Assembly: GCA_003615045.1 (NCBI GenBank)
Contig: ML014214.1
Span: forward strand, 1 to 64,000
Length of the DNA stretch: 64,000 bases
Direction of reading: 5' to 3'
Source: Caulochytrium protostelioides
Lineage: Eukaryota; Chytridiomycota; Caulochytriomycetes; Caulochytriales; Caulochytriaceae
The notes under the pieces are model-generated. The model was given only the letters and a program-made list of their open reading frames with translations, was not told where the DNA came from and searched no databases. This document shows, piece after piece, positions 31,601-43,457 of this stretch. How positions within the stretch are numbered: position 1 is the first letter of the stretch; the number at the start of each line of letters is the position of its first letter. The position numbers were made by a program, and so were the translations under genes.

Positions 31601-34600
31601 CTGCTGCTGCGCAGGACATCTCGCGGCACTCTCGCGTCGTGGCACGTCACATCGGATCCCACACCACATCGGACCCTTTCGCATCCCATCGCGTCACAGC
31701 CGCTCAGGCAGGCCTATCGCTATGACCCCGCTCGTGCCCGCTACCATGCCCAGGCAACGGCACCCTTGATGATGACCGCGTGGGCCCGGCGGTTGGCTCA
31801 GTGTGGCGCGCCTCACGGCCTGCGGCCTGCCGTCCGTGTCGGCTGCTAGAAGAAGCGCCGAGTCCCGTTCGTTGAAAAGCGTGATTGTCCCTGTTCCGTG
31901 GGGCATCCCTCCTTTCGCCGCCCGGTGCCATCATACGCCATCAGTGACAGCGCTCGGACAGCACAGGGATCCCCCGGCCAGGGACCCCGGCCTCGCGCGC
32001 TGGCCCGTGCCACGCACCGCCGGAAATGGGTGTGTCATGGTTGATCGGCGCCCATCGCATGGTCGTGGCCGCAACGCCCCTACAGTCGCTCGATCCAGCG
32101 CGAGAGGGCCGCTATTTTGCTGCTTTTCCTCTGCGCTGCACCGCGTTGCGTCCGGTGGCCCGGCTCCCCTTGCGCGCCGCGGCGCGCATCCTGCTCGCCT
32201 CCTCTGCCTCCTTTACTCGATGGCCGGGGGTCCCGAATCACTGGGCCCAGTCCGCAACGCCGCCTGCGGCAGCGGTTGATGGGGCATGTCTGGCGTCGCG
32301 CCGTCTGCCTGACTGCCTGAGGCACAGGGTGAGCATGGAGGCCCATGTCGGTGCGAACGAGCGTGCTCTTGCCCAATGAAAGCGAAGGGTCGGCGGCCTG
32401 GCAAGGACGAAAGGCTTCGAATGCCCGAGGCGCTCACGCATGAACCCGTGGCTCGAAAAAAAAAAAAGAAAGCGACCGAGGACGAAAGCGGCGAGTCCGC
32501 GTTGAAAGCATGCCGCGTCGTTCAGGCGCGGGCGCGGGCGCTGACCCGCCCCAACCTCGCTGGTCCAACGATGACGCTTCGCCAAGACTCCCCTCAAAGG
32601 GGGAGAAAAGAGAAAGCAAGGAAACACGCAAGACGGATAATCGGCTTTCTCCGGCGCGGTAAAGCGGTCAAGTGGCCACGGAGCCGGGCCTCGGGTCAGC
32701 CTCGGTGTCGTTTCGTTTCGCTTCGCTTCGCGTCGGGCCGCGCCACATCCCCGGTTGGAGCGGCTGAATTCGATGGATGCGATGGCGCATGGGACGCCGA
32801 ACGAACCCTTGACATCTCGACATGAATGATGCTTAATAAGCACGTCGAGCGCCTTTCTGCGAACCGGTCATATCCGGACGACGACGGTCGGCCTACCGCT
32901 GCCACCATGCTCGCGGGCTTTTGTTCTCGTTTGGCTGCTTTGGTCGGCACAGCGATTCTCCGCGTTGGGTGGCAATGACCCTCGGCCTTGTGGGTTCAAG
33001 CCCCCCGAAGCCTCCGTGCTCGGCAGAAAAAAGTAGGGGTCAAGATCACTCGGGGCGACTCCAAGCGCGTGCCCCATCACCCATGCGTCATGGTAACCTT
33101 TCTCGCGCGACGACGACGGTCCGCTGAATCGAAGGAAACGTGCTCGGCGACCCCAGCGACTGACATCAGCGTTCTCAAGACGGATCCCAGTTCAGACGCC
33201 ATCTCACCAAAGGCTGGATGGTCGTATCAGCGGTCGACACACCGGGCCACAGGGAGGAGCACCAGGAGAAAAAAATAGTTTGGGTCGTTCACGAGCGGAT
33301 GTTCGACCGCGCAGCGGTGGTGGCTGCTTTTGACACGACGGTGTCCTTTCCGATGCGGTCTTGCCGGCCCATATGCAGCGGGCGCTGTCGCGTGATAGCC
33401 GTTGTGCGAACGAGGCGGACAACGCCGTTAGATCTGATGCGCGTTTGGGTTTAAGAACCTGCGTACGGCAGCGATCAAGCAAGAGCGGCCGGAAATAAAT
33501 GGGCTAGTCCCTGAAAAGCTGCGGGTGGTTGATTTTGAATCAACGATGATATTGGCCTCGCGACGCAGGCGGCCTGTTCAGCAGCCAGTGACCCAGGCAA
33601 AGAAAAAAAAAAACGGAAAAAGAGCGATCACTCGTGGTCCGGGCAGCCCGCCGCCCAACCCGCTTTTCCCTGTTTTCCGTCCTGCTTCCACCGCCTTGCA
33701 AGCAGGACCAGGGCTCCAGGCGCGTCGGATCGGATCCTGGATCTGGCGCGCGGGAGGCATGACACGACTACAACCGCGTCAACGAAACCACCGGTTGGAA
33801 CTTAAAGCACGCGATGTCTATGACGCGTAGCACGACCGCTGGCTCCTCGCCCTCCACGGGTCGCGAACCCTTTTCATGGCCGTTCCGTGACGCTTAGGCC
33901 CCGCTCAGGCCCGCGAAGCCCTGTCGCCGGGAGCCTGCCCGCCATGCCGGACGCGCCTTCCGGGTCCATGAAACCCGGCTCGCGCGCGCTCCCACTGCCA
34001 CCCTTTGCTGAAGGGCGATGTCTCGGCGTCCTAAGGGTCGCGCCCCATCCAAGGCACAGGGGCAAAAAATAAGAATGCCAGGGGTGGGTCTGATGTCTTT
34101 TCGGGTCCTGTGACCCCCTAGCCTAGCACCCCACCGGCGTTTGCTGGCCATCGGCGTCCGTTAGTCGGGGCCCTATCAGAAATAGCCCTTGTTTTCTTGC
34201 GATCGGTGTTGTTTTTTGGGGACAGCCCCGTAGGCTCAGGCAGGGCGTATGACACCCGCGTGCGCGCGCGGGTCCAATGACCCGTGCCGCCATGCCGGTG
34301 GACGGCCATGCAGCCGCGATGGCAACGTGACGCGACCAACAAAAATGCAAAGACCCGTCACCCTGCGTGGTGCACTGGGTGTTTCCAAGCGCCATGGCGC
34401 ATGAATGACGCGTGCCCGCATCGCGCAAAAGCCCAAGGAACCCTCCTGTTTTCACGGAATGGCGCGAGAACTTCGTGCTGGCGACTTTCGCGTCGCGGGA
34501 TGGCTGCTTTAACGCCGGCGTAGGCTGGCCACCCTTTCGAGCAGGCGAAGTACATCACGATGCGCATCGTGTTTCTCGGCCTGGTGATAATACTCGCTTG

Positions 34601-37600
34601 GCGACTTTCTTGGCCGCTTTTGTTGCTGTCGCCGGTCGATCTCTGTTCAGTTGGTAGCTGCACGCGACTAACCAGGCTTGGGGTGCAAAGCCACGACGCC
34701 TTATGGACGAGCTATGGCTCCGAACGCCATCGTGGCAACGGTTCGATAGCGCGTGGAGATCCAGACGTGGTCGATAGCGACATTATCATGCTAGTTTACT
34801 CTCTGGCACTCCGCAGTCTAGCAGGGAGCCACAGAGGCTACAAAAAGAAGGGGCGCACACAGTCAGAAGGCAGATGCCTTCAAGCCCTACCAGGATGTCT
34901 TTTTCCTTGGCCGGCATGGCATTGGCTCCGCCGCTCACTCACATGTCTCATCATGCTGTTCGCCATGGGTGTTGTTGTCTTTCATGCTGATCAGAGATTC
35001 ACCTAGTGCTTGGAGGTCACCATCCGCTAGTATCCAGTCGTGTGAACGAAAGGCATCTCCAGGCAATCGAGACATCGACGTCGGCCTTCTGCGCGTCGCC
35101 TTCACAATAGAGGGTAAGTTAGATCGAGCGAGCGTTAACTCGCTCAACACAGTTCCGCCCATCTCTGACGCGTGCGAGCTTGACACCGGTTTCGCTATGC
35201 GAGCCGGAAGGTGTGGCGCTGCCCTCGCCCCCCGTGCAGAGAGAAAGGGGAAAAGGTGAGACAAGGACCACGCTTGAACCTGAGGCGCTGGTGATCTTGG
35301 GCCACGATATGGGCTCCGTGTCTCAGAAGGCAGAGCAGTCTTGCATCGCCCTCATGTACAAGCTTTGGCCCAGGCACACCGCGATCAATGCGAATATCAG
35401 CGGATTTCAGGCTCCGCTCGGAGCCTGCGAAGCGCTGGCGTGGTCCTGTAGCCCTTTCACTCATCAATTCGGCCGGGGCTCGGCACGCGTACTGCCCAGC
35501 CGGGTCTTGGTGATGCGAGGGTGCCCTCGCCACAGAATGGCCGCTAACGTGGGTGCGCGGTGCACCCTCGTTATCAGGGTTCAATCTTGATATTAATGCT
35601 GCACCCCATGCTGGCGAATTTTAGTCGTTATTGCACGCATGGCTAGCAAGCAGAACACAGGTTCTCGGCACCGCTGGAGTCAGCCACGGGATGGATCACA
35701 TGCAGCGCTTCGCCATCATTGTCTGTATAACGGCATGTGATTCGCGGGCAAGACCGGCTCAGTCTCTATGCGACGCCGCCTTGTGCAATTCGACATCGGC
35801 GGAACCATGGCTCGCCAAACGGACACGGCTGACTCACTGAATCTTTGCTTACCTATTGACGCCACGTAGGAGACGTAAATTGATTTCGGATCCAACGATA
35901 TTCTATCGGCGGCTTAATCATCGTAGTCCCTTCTCCTTCTTCCGCTCGACCACGCCCACACCTTGGCTATATCGCCCCACTCAATCGCCAGATTGCTCGA
36001 TCGTCGCATGCGCCGTAAGAAACCTGACATGAATCGACTTGTCGTAGCACGTTGTCTTGCCGAAGCCTTCTGGGAATAAAGGCAGACAAGCGCGAGCGCG
36101 ATCGCGATCGACGCAGCCCGCGCTAGCGCCGTGTGAGCCCGTAGGCACAGCCCGTGATGTTGATAGGATCGACTGGGGCCTGAACGACATCAGATTCGGA
36201 TCGCGGGCTCGCCGTGCCTCGCACGAGCCGATCACAATGGCCCTTGTCAAATGTCTGTTGCGGATACGTCCGGAAAGGCGCGGGGGCCGGCCTTCCGTGG
36301 GGCATCGCGTCAAGCCCGGAGACATCGCGTTCATCAACTCACCCCTGTCTATTTTTTTTGCTTTTCGCCCACGCCTTCTTGCCCGGCGCCGGCCTTCGCG
36401 ATCCCGTCTGATATCATGAACCCCTGTGCCCAGGCTTTGAGGTCGTGCCTTCCATCGACCGGATCCACGCCGCCGCCGCCGCCGAACGGTTCTAGGTTCT
36501 TTGCTTTCGCGGTTTATCCGTCCCGCGGTGCTTAGAGGTAGGTCTATCTGGCACGCTCGTGCGTCCGTCCACGCTGCGCCACATCGCTGGGGCATCGGCC
36601 AATATTGGGCTTGGTGTCGCACGCCACACGTTCCCGACACGCCGGTCACGGCGCGACCGATATCGGCCATGGTCGACGAGCGCCACGGCCGCGATGTTGG
36701 GGACTCATTCCGCGACGAGGTCGCGGTCGCAGACCCGTGCTGGCTTGGTTGTCTTTCGACATGAGCTTCGGACGCGCCCGCGCGAATAAAATGGAGAGGG
36801 AAAAAGGGTCGTGCCGAGGACATTATGGCGCCAGGTCCCGGCGGGTCGAACGCCGCGTCGGGGTCAGGCCGCCTCCCCTCGCGCTGGCAGCGCCTCGGAG
36901 GCCCAGCCTGGCTCAGCGTGGTCCGGCCAGGGCAGGCCGCCAAGGCAGCGAAAGGCGCGATCACGCCCGAGGGGTCTGCATACTTAACGGGCCGCTCCTC
37001 CCCCACGCCACGGCAGCCCTTTTCACTTTTTTTTTTCGAGGTCAAGGCGCAAGAAACGGGTCAAGGGTTACGGCGTCACGCGTTGCGCGAAAACTCAGTC
37101 GACACACTCGGTTGCGCCCACGCGCCGTGTCCGTCACCGGGCGACCTGGACTTGGGCCGCGTGCGTTGACTGCGGGTGAGGCAGAGAAGGGAAAAGGTCG
37201 GCCGTCGCGCCAGCGGTGAAGGCCCTGGCGTTCCGGAGAACCCTTGCCGCAGGGATTCTAGATATCTGTCCATCCTTTTCCTTATGCGCACTGACTCAAT
37301 ACCGATAACCAGCCCTTGCCTTTTTGACCTGGAAACCCGCGTCCTGCCATCTTCCCTTCCATGGCCAATCCACCCCACCGGGGATGATATCCCAGCAATG
37401 AAATCATGAAATGCTCACGCCCCTCTCTTCCACCCTTCATGGTTTCTTCTTCGATTCGTCTCACCGAATGTGGCGTCGTCATGGTCATGACCGCATGGAC
37501 GAATGTGGCGTCGGGGGTTTCCACCTAAACTGCCTGGGCTCGCTCGCTCAACAACGACAACGCCATGTGATGGCACGTCAATGCCCACACACTTGCTCGG

Positions 37601-39454
37601 GCCAACTGTTGTCGCATTGACTTTTCTCGTCCCAATTAACTGCGACCGGCCCCCTTTCATCTCCAGGTCGCTTACACCTTGTCTGCCCGATGCGCTGCTG
37701 CTGACTCGTCACCACGTAAGTTTTTTCTCCATTCGCATGTTGATACGCCCCCTCCCGGTGGCAATGCATCGGTCGAGGATACACGGAACATACCTCTGTG
37801 ATGGGATGGGATCGCGGTCATTGATGGATTACAGCAAAATCTGCGGTTGGTCGGATCGACACAACATGGCATAGCAGGTCCTGGCTGGGCTGTCGTGCAC
37901 AGAGAACCATCAGAGCAATGATTACTCTCAGTTCCATCTCACGCGCTGTTGGGGCTATGCGAAAAGTCCGACGTTGTCCGTTGAAGAGCAACATGCAGAA
38001 TTGTATCGGACGTCGTATACCTGATTGACATGAAACCGGTCTGACGGCGACGATCGGATCGTCGACTCGGCGGAACGGAACAACAGAATATGTCGGCCAT
38101 GTCCATGGCATGCCACCGATCGTGGTGAAGGCCAATTGGAACATTGTGGATGAATACCTTGCTCACATCCTCGTGATTGTCATGTTCATGCATGCACTCA
38201 TCGTTGTTGCGACTCCGATTCCACCAATTCAAAAAAAAAAAAAAACAGGCCTCGTTCCTTCCTGCGAAAATCTCCCGTGTTCCTTCTCGGCTGCTGGGCG
38301 CAATAATACCTTGGAAGAAAAAGGGGGGCACCGCCAAACGCCAATAATCAGGTAAGGTCTTTTGCCATGTGCAAATCGGGATATCGGCCGCGATATCTGT
38401 CTTTTTGTTTGCTGCACGCGCGCCATGATTGCAGGCAACGCGCGCCGCGACGCGGGCCTGTTGTTGCGATGTCGTTGGTCCCCGCGCGGGGCCCCGCGGC
38501 CGGTCTCGGCCGGCCTCGCGTCGACCTTCCCTCACGCGTTCGTGCGGCCCTGTCCCGCCTCATGCTGCTGGCGCTGCCTCCGCCGTGCCGCTCGCGTATG
38601 ACGATGCTTGAAACTCACACGGCATGACTTCATTTCACTCATGCTCCTGGGCCCACGGGACAGGAGAGACATTGCCGCGTCGCCCCCTTCCATCCATCCT
38701 TCCTTCGCTTGACCCGCAACCCCGGCCCGCACCCTCCCCGAACGCGAGCCAGGCACGCTAGCTGTTGGCCAACTGTGATACGCTCATATCCTGCCAGACC
38801 ACCGCGAAGGAAAACGAAAAAAAGCAAACGAGCCGGCGTCACGCTCTAGGAAGCTAAAAGCAGTAAGCGGCGTCGACGAGCCATCATCACTCACAGGAGT
38901 CGGTGGACCCGGTCCTGACGAAATCCCACCTCGACGACGGCGACGGCGGCGACGAAGGGCTCGGAACCCGCCGAAGCAGGGCTCGCCCAGAACAAGCAGG
39001 ACGAGAGCGAAAGGCAGGGCGCAACCGCCCCATTCGTGTCAGGCGTTTCCTCGAGACCACAACCGCGCGGCCTCCACCTCCTCCTCGTGTGGCATACTGC
39101 ACCCAAGCATACTGCCAACCCGGTCGGTCCTGCATCACCACACACCCCCACCCGTCGCGACGCCCATCACACGGTGTCACTGGTAAACGGACAGCCCCCC
39201 CAATCATTCCATCCCACGCCGGCCTCCCTGCACTTCCCGCTCGCCTGCCGCCTGCCCGCCTGCTTCCCTGCTTGCTCGTCGGCTAGCTGCCTGCTTGGCT
39301 CGTGCATCGACCGAGTCATCTGCTTGACATCATTGCACCAGGCACCCTCGCTCTCGGGCGAACCGGCATCTCGCTCCCGTCACACACAAGCACCGTCCTG
39401 GGCCCATTTCGTTCCACTCGTCCTGCTCCCGCCATCTCCCGCCATCGATCCATC

Positions 39455-39461
39455 TATATAA
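39455..39461 (+). promoter_or_regulatory. TATATAA box-like element
   Basis: A TATATAA embedded in C-rich DNA about 1.46 kb upstream of the Cdc25 ATG. It could mark the promoter of a long-leader Cdc25 transcript or of a separate RNA. Only the motif supports it. Confidence 0.25.
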
Positions 39462-39697
39462 CCCCCCGCCCCTATCCATCTATACAACCCCCCCAGGCCT
39501 CACTCACCGCGATCCCTGACACCAACGATACCCGGCCCCGCTTCACTTCCTCCCTCGATACCCGCGCATTGTCTTTCCCTTGCTACATTCTTCGCCTTCT
39601 TTAGCTGATCGCCACATCATCATCCCTCCTTTCTTGACCTGTGCGACACGCTGACTGTCTATCGTCTTCCCGTCTCCCTTCCTCAGCCAGTCCTGGG

Positions 39698-39699
<2 letters not shown>

Positions 39700-39784
<85 letters not shown>
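39700..39784. repeat. (TC)n dinucleotide microsatellite
   Basis: About 42 TC units with a single TT interruption near 39773. It lies in a pyrimidine-rich stretch upstream of Cdc25. Confidence 0.98.
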
Positions 39785-40392
39785 AAGGCCCCCATCGCCT
39801 CCTTTCCTCTTCAGGCCACCGCTGCTACAGGCTGCTGCGGCCTCCGCTGATATACCTCCCCGTCCCGCGTGCGCTTCCTTGCTGCTTTTCTTTTGTTGTC
39901 TCGGTTGTGTCGGCCTTGGACTTGGCCCTACCCCGGCGGATCGGCCCACGGCCCGCCCGTTCGCCGCCAGCGCTTCACGGCCCCACGGCCCGTTCTTTTG
40001 CTGATTTTCGCCTGAATTTCAACCCCCGTTCACCCGCGTCGAACTCGCGCCCCCTCGCGCCGGTTGCCGGTTGTCTGAGGATCGTCCGAGTCGTGTTTGG
40101 ACCAGCGCTTCGATCAGCACCGACAGCACCGACAGCACTCAGTGGTTCGGATCCATCCCGTGTCACCTGCCCCTCCTTCCCACCGCGCCCTTCCACCTTC
40201 CCGATCCCTGAGTGGCGGTGGCGACCTGGGCGTGTGCAACCGGGTGTTTGCAACTGGGTGTGGGCGCTGTAACACCATCCGCCGAACTCCGAACAAGCAC
40301 GAGTCCGCCAAGCGTCTTACGGAACAACATCGCATGCGCACGGCCAGTGAAGTCATCACCAGTGTGTCGCTGTGTAGACGCCCAGCCAAGCA

Positions 40393-40424
40393 GTGCGTGT
40401 GTGTATGTGTGTGTGTGTGTGTGT
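40393..40424. repeat. (GT)n dinucleotide microsatellite
   Basis: About 15 GT units with two single-base interruptions, 500 bases before the Cdc25 ATG. Confidence 0.95.
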
Positions 40425-40922
40425 TGGAGACAGAGAGAAGCCTGGTCTTGTACAGTACTGGACGCGTGGATCGCACAAAGGGCGCCTTTCGTGCCATCGC
40501 GCAAAGCGACGTGTGAGCTCAGGGGCCGCGACTCCGGCCGTCGGACGCCAGTCTGACCTTGTCTTCCTCACTCGCCACATCTCACAGCGCGCCCCCTTAA
40601 ACAGGACGCAGATCCTCAAGCCACACTGTCGATCAGCGCTTGACCGCGTAGGAACGCAGCGCGGCCAGCTATATGGCCACGTCGTCCGCGTCAATCTCTT
40701 TAATACCACGATACCCACGATTCCCGGCGTCCGCGTCACAACGAACGCCGTTGAATCTTGCCTGATTCGACGTCTTCGCGCAGACCCCTTAAGATCCTCC
40801 GTTCACCGCCGTCCTCTCCCCACCTTCCTTCTTTCTTTCCAGCATCTTCCGCGCGGCTTCTCTGGCCGACGCGATTCTCTCTTGCGACCTCCGGCGCCAC
40901 CCATTTCGAGATCTTGTTCACG

Positions 40923-42710
40923 ATGATGGAATCATATGCCCATGCGGGCACATTCGGCCCCTTTGCGTCCTGCGCCTCTAACGTCGCCTTGACACCGCCG
41001 TCGCCAGACACCTACCCGTGCCGCAATGCGCGTGTTGCGAACGCCACACCGGACTTCTTCGCCTTCGCCAAGAGTCCCGTTTCGGTCCTCGCTGCCGACT
41101 TTTCCATCAACCTGGGCATCCAGAACGACAGCACCAAGACGCCGCGGCGCAGCCTGCTCAGCGCCCTCTCGGGCGCCCGCCAACTGGGCGGCGCCTCGCC
41201 GGCCCCCTCGCCGGCGAGCGAGGCGTCCCCCTTGGCCGTAGCTGCGATTGTGCGTGGCGACCATTCGGGCGAGGCGGACCAGATTACGCTGGATGCGCCC
41301 ATGACCGACCTGTGCGCGGCGCTGCCCCCGTCGCCGGCGCCCAGCCGCCACGCATCCGCGCGCAAGCCCGCCCTGGGATTTGCCCAGCGTCTGCATGCGG
41401 TCGCCGACGCCCGCGTCCCGACTTCTCCGATGCCCCACGCCGATGTGTTCGGTTCGTCACCGACGTTCAAGGCCACCAAGCGCACCTCCGCCTCCGCCGC
41501 GGCGAGCTTGACCTCGAACGGCGATCTCTTAAGCATGGCTGCAGCGGCATCCCGTTCCGCGACGCTTGACGCCGCCACCACCGCGACGACTGCTGCCGCC
41601 TCCCGCGCCAAGTTCAGCTTGATGCTGGCAGATGACTCCAAACTCGGCGCTGTCAGCCACTGGTCGCAGCGTAAGACCGCCCGCCTCGACATGTCGGGCA
41701 GCGATAGTTTTGGTATCTCGTTGTCATCCTCGTCGTCATTATCGACCACGATCACGACATCGGCACCGACCAGGACAGCGACATCGACCACATCAGGTCA
41801 GGGCAACCTGTTTGCGTCGTTTGCGAGCCGCAAGCGCGAGTATGCGCAGCTGCACATGGACGCGACCGCGTCGGCCACCCATGCGGCGATGCGTGTGCAG
41901 CGCCCCCCACTCGCCCGCAATTCGCATACCTCTCTCGATTTGCGCCGCGAAATGACCCGCGAGACCGCCATGGAGGTGGACACCGCGATGCCGCCGCCGC
42001 CTCCGCCCCTCAAGATGCGCCGCACCAAGACGCTCGCGCCGGGTTTGGAGAGCGTGTCCTCACTGTCCCGGCGCCTGTCGCTGTCTCCGCCGCCCGCAGG
42101 GGCTGCCGCCCACCGCGCGGTGCCGCTGCCTACCGCCGAGCCGCATCCGCAGGGCCTGCCAGTCGTCGAAGTCGGCAAGGATATGCTGAAGCGCATCTCG
42201 CCGGCGACCCTGCGCGACCTGCTGGAGGGGAAACACACCGAGGTGTGCCCGCAGTTCCAGGTGATCGACTGCCGCTTCGCGTACGAGTTTGCCGGAGGCC
42301 ACGTGCGCAACGCGCAGAACGTGGACTGCGTGGAAGCGCTGGACCGCATGTTCTTTGGGAAGGACGCCGAGCTCGCGGGCTGGCTGGACGCCGGTGCGCA
42401 GCGACCGGCGCTGATCTTCCACTGCGAGTACAGCGAGGTCCGCGCACCGCGCCTCGCGGCGCACCTGCGCAAGCTCGACCGCCAGTACAACATGGCGTCG
42501 TACCCGCGCTTGACCTTCCCGGACATCTACATCCTGAAGGGCGGGTACAACCAGCTGTTCGGCAGCGAGCCGTCAGTCTGCGAGCCGTGCAACTATGTGC
42601 GGATGAACGACGCGGACCACACGGAGGAGATGCGCCGTGCGAAGCGGCAGCACCGCCGTGAGTTCCGCCGATGCCATTCCGAAGGCTGGCTCGATCGCGG
42701 CGATTTGTGA
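40923..42710 (+). CDS. cdc25: M-phase inducer phosphatase Cdc25
   Basis: Dual-specificity phosphatase that removes inhibitory phosphates from CDK1 to drive entry into mitosis. 595 residues from the ATG pair at 40923/40926; the frame is open upstream only through a TTG. The long N-terminus is Ser/Thr/Ala-rich with many SP/TP sites, as expected of a regulated region. The catalytic rhodanese-like domain fills about 415-595: ISPATLRDLLEG, FQVIDCRFAYEFAGGHVRNA, then HCEYSEVRAPR with Cys501 and Arg507, and IYILKGGYNQLF. The C-terminal KRQHRREFRR basic stretch is typical of substrate docking. One exon. A very long T/C-rich leader region precedes it. Confidence 0.95.
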   Translation: MMESYAHAGTFGPFASCASNVALTPPSPDTYPCRNARVANATPDFFAFAKSPVSVLAADFSINLGIQNDSTKTPRRSLLSALSGARQLGGASPAPSPASEASPLAVAAIVRGDHSGEADQITLDAPMTDLCAALPPSPAPSRHASARKPALGFAQRLHAVADARVPTSPMPHADVFGSSPTFKATKRTSASAAASLTSNGDLLSMAAAASRSATLDAATTATTAAASRAKFSLMLADDSKLGAVSHWSQRKTARLDMSGSDSFGISLSSSSSLSTTITTSAPTRTATSTTSGQGNLFASFASRKREYAQLHMDATASATHAAMRVQRPPLARNSHTSLDLRREMTRETAMEVDTAMPPPPPPLKMRRTKTLAPGLESVSSLSRRLSLSPPPAGAAAHRAVPLPTAEPHPQGLPVVEVGKDMLKRISPATLRDLLEGKHTEVCPQFQVIDCRFAYEFAGGHVRNAQNVDCVEALDRMFFGKDAELAGWLDAGAQRPALIFHCEYSEVRAPRLAAHLRKLDRQYNMASYPRLTFPDIYILKGGYNQLFGSEPSVCEPCNYVRMNDADHTEEMRRAKRQHRREFRRCHSEGWLDRGDL

Positions 42711-42789
42711 TCGTACGCGACGGACAGCTCTTCGACCCCCTTCTTTAGTTTGTAAATTGACTTATATTGAGTACAACGCGGTCGTCCAT

Positions 42790-43300
42790 ATGTTGACCCA
42801 ATGCGTACACTAATCTTCGGTGGTGCCCCCTCGGGGTCCCGCACCGAGGCAGTAGTGCATTTTGTTCGGTGTCGGATGAGCTTGCCAACTTCGGGCTGCA
42901 ACCTGGTCTGCTCCGGGTGGCGGCACAGCGCTATCGGTCTGGCGGGTAAGGCTAGGCAGCGTCGGATGTTCAACGCGGCATTCAGGTCGCGGTTTACAGC
43001 AACTTTCGGACCACGGTTCCCGGGCGCCGGTGTTGACCGGGTTTCAGGACCCCATTCGTCTGAGCATACACCCGGGTCTCGCAGACCGGGGTGGCCGGCG
43101 TCGGCTCGGCCGGGGAAGCACCCGCGCGAGTACGGCGGGGCGGTTCGACTCACGTCGGCGCGGTCGAGCGAGCGCCTGACCGGGACATGCGGACCGGGTG
43201 GACGGCCATTGACTTCATGTTCTCCGCTGTCTGGGATCGTGCCCTCCGCGGGTCGGAGATTCCGATCGCTTCCGATCACTTGGCGCCACACGTGGCTTGG
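42790..43300 (-). pseudogene. TnpB/Fanzor-like nuclease, C-terminal relic
   Basis: On the minus strand a frame reads ...GVCSDEWGPETRSTPAPGNR... then VNRDLNAALNIRRCLALPARP and CRHPEQ, EVGKLIRH. The (N)RDxNAAxNI pattern (at 42966-42995) is the third RuvC motif of IS605 OrfB/TnpB proteins and of their eukaryotic relatives, the Fanzors; the RxC...RP..L.R continuation also fits eukaryotic members. Only this C-terminal part is recognised: no first or second RuvC motif, and only one of the expected zinc-ribbon cysteine pairs, could be found upstream. The frame runs on into antisense of Cdc25. I read it as a decayed, partial copy of a mobile element's nuclease. The evidence is a single strong motif, so the family call is tentative. 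Confidence 0.45.
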
Positions 43301-43437
43301 CACCCGTGCTTGTCGCTCACACGGGAAGTGTGGCGCTTTCCTCTCTTTTCCGCGCCCCCATTTCGAGCTCCGACCCAAGCCTGGGTGGCTTCAGTCGGGC
43401 GGACGGCGGCGGAAAGCCGTGGCACGTGAAGAAAAAA

Positions 43438-43457
43438 CCGCCGAGACAAAGCGGCGG
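43438..43457 (-). other. GC hairpin followed by a T tract (minus strand)
   Basis: On the minus strand CGCCGC-type arms (CCGCCG and CGGCGG) flank an 8-base loop and are followed by six Ts (43432-43437). The shape is that of a bacterial intrinsic terminator. In a nuclear genome it may be chance; it lies about 140 bases upstream of the relic above. Confidence 0.3.

Larger units (their letters stand above)
28677..40922. other. 12-kb gene-poor, lower-GC region
   Basis: No frame here carries a recognisable domain on either strand, and no tRNA, 5S rRNA or snRNA was seen. GC content is visibly lower than in the flanking gene blocks. Frames of 150-350 codons exist (for example 35981-37045 on the minus strand) but are Arg/Pro/Ser-rich and unlike the coding style of the confirmed genes. 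Possible 5' splice sites (GTAAGT) occur at 31013, 35115 and 37716 on the plus strand. Microsatellites lie at 39700-39784 and 40393-40424, and a T/C-rich stretch covers about 39.3-40.9 kb before Cdc25. No long repeats or terminal repeats were noticed. Confidence 0.55.

Noticed and set aside
32960-33015. GGGTTCAAGCCC-like T-arm resembling a tRNA 3' half
   Set aside because: No matching acceptor stem or D-arm upstream, and the T-stem has a mismatch.
34630-34705. tRNA-like stretch with AGTTGGTAG and an anticodon-arm-like segment
   Set aside because: The D-stem, acceptor stem and T-loop (no TTCRA) do not pair or match; treated as chance.
35981-37045. 354-codon minus-strand frame in the gene-poor region
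   Set aside because: Arg/Ser/Pro-rich without hydrophobic core, secondary-structure pattern or domain; composition unlike the confirmed genes.
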